DNA of 20,239 nt from Ophiosphaerella korrae (Eukaryota; Ascomycota; Dothideomycetes; Pleosporales; Phaeosphaeriaceae), in the NCBI GenBank assembly GCA_028456385.1, contig JALNQF010000603.1:1-20239 (forward strand), written 5' to 3'. Shown here piece by piece: positions 20,123 to 20,239 of the stretch. The notes under the pieces were generated by a model, which was not told the origin of the DNA, did no database searches, and worked only from the letters and a program-made list of their open reading frames with translations. The position numbers and the translations under genes are program-made. How positions within the stretch are numbered: position 1 is the first letter of the stretch; each line of letters begins with the position of its first letter.

Positions 20123-20239
20123 TTGTGTAAGGTAGACTTTACGCAAGATAACTTAATAAGATAGTTTTAACAATTAACTAAAAAGAGTAAATAGTAGATA
20201 AAGCTATCTAAGTAAGTACTAGGTATATATACCTAGTAG
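20123..20239. other. Unassigned right end of window with short palindromes
   Basis: This stretch replaces the expected second half of the LTR of copy D. It opens with an imperfect inverted repeat, ttgtgtaaggta against gactttacgcaa, whose mismatches are all but one transitions. It ends with a perfect 22-bp palindrome at 20217-20238. No gene is seen, and the sequence may belong to another inserted element that continues beyond the window. Confidence 0.45.

Noticed and set aside
1..20239. Centromere or other AT-rich structural DNA
   Set aside because: Almost all the sequence is accounted for by retrotransposon copies. Nothing specific to a centromere is visible, though such nests do occur in fungal centromeres and this cannot be excluded from sequence alone.
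1..20239. tRNA, rRNA or host protein genes
   Set aside because: Reading through all regions gave no tRNA-like or rRNA-like sequence and no conserved host gene. The only coding similarity is to gypsy gag-pol.

Overview
The window is 20.2 kb of extremely AT-rich DNA with no intact gene. It looks like a transposon-filled, AT-rich compartment of a filamentous ascomycete (Pezizomycotina) genome that was heavily mutated by repeat-induced point mutation (RIP). CpA and TpG are almost gone, TpA is everywhere, and TGA is close to absent. The stops inside the old reading frames are TAA or TAG, at places where CAA, CAG or TGG codons are expected. CpG survives, which argues against simple methyl-CpG decay. 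Genus and species cannot be told from this sequence.

Everything recognisable is Ty3/gypsy LTR retrotransposon (chromovirus type), in five copies of at least two families. Copies A, B, C and D belong to one family. Its Gag has two CCHC knuckles and is followed in a single frame by protease, RT, RNase H, DD35E integrase and chromodomain. Copy E is a second family, with its own chromodomain and LTR.

Layout: copy A (minus strand), body 1-5676 and LTR 5677-6102. Copy B (minus), truncated body 6103-9899 and LTR 9900-10331. Copy C (plus), truncated body 10332-15046 and LTR 15047-15505. Copy E (plus), integrase-chromodomain from 15506, 3' region, then an LTR at about 17132-17447 that holds a 14-bp tandem repeat. 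Next is an unexplained linker at 17448-17619. Copy D (minus) follows, gag-protease body about 17620-19901 and part of an LTR 19902-20122. The last 117 bases are unassigned.

The junctions are exact. B coding sequence resumes at the base after A's LTR terminus, C after B's, and E after C's, each inside an old coding frame. The simplest reading is a four-level nest: C inserted into the integrase of E, B into the gag of C, and A into the RNase H of B. The missing halves should lie left of the window. Residual CpA/TpG fits this order, because A, the innermost copy, is visibly the least mutated and still encodes the RT motif YLDD, which is YLDN in B and C.

The genes once worked together as one retrotransposition machine: Gag for particle and RNA packaging, protease, RT/RNase H for cDNA synthesis, and integrase with chromodomain for insertion. 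Every copy here is dead at the sequence level.
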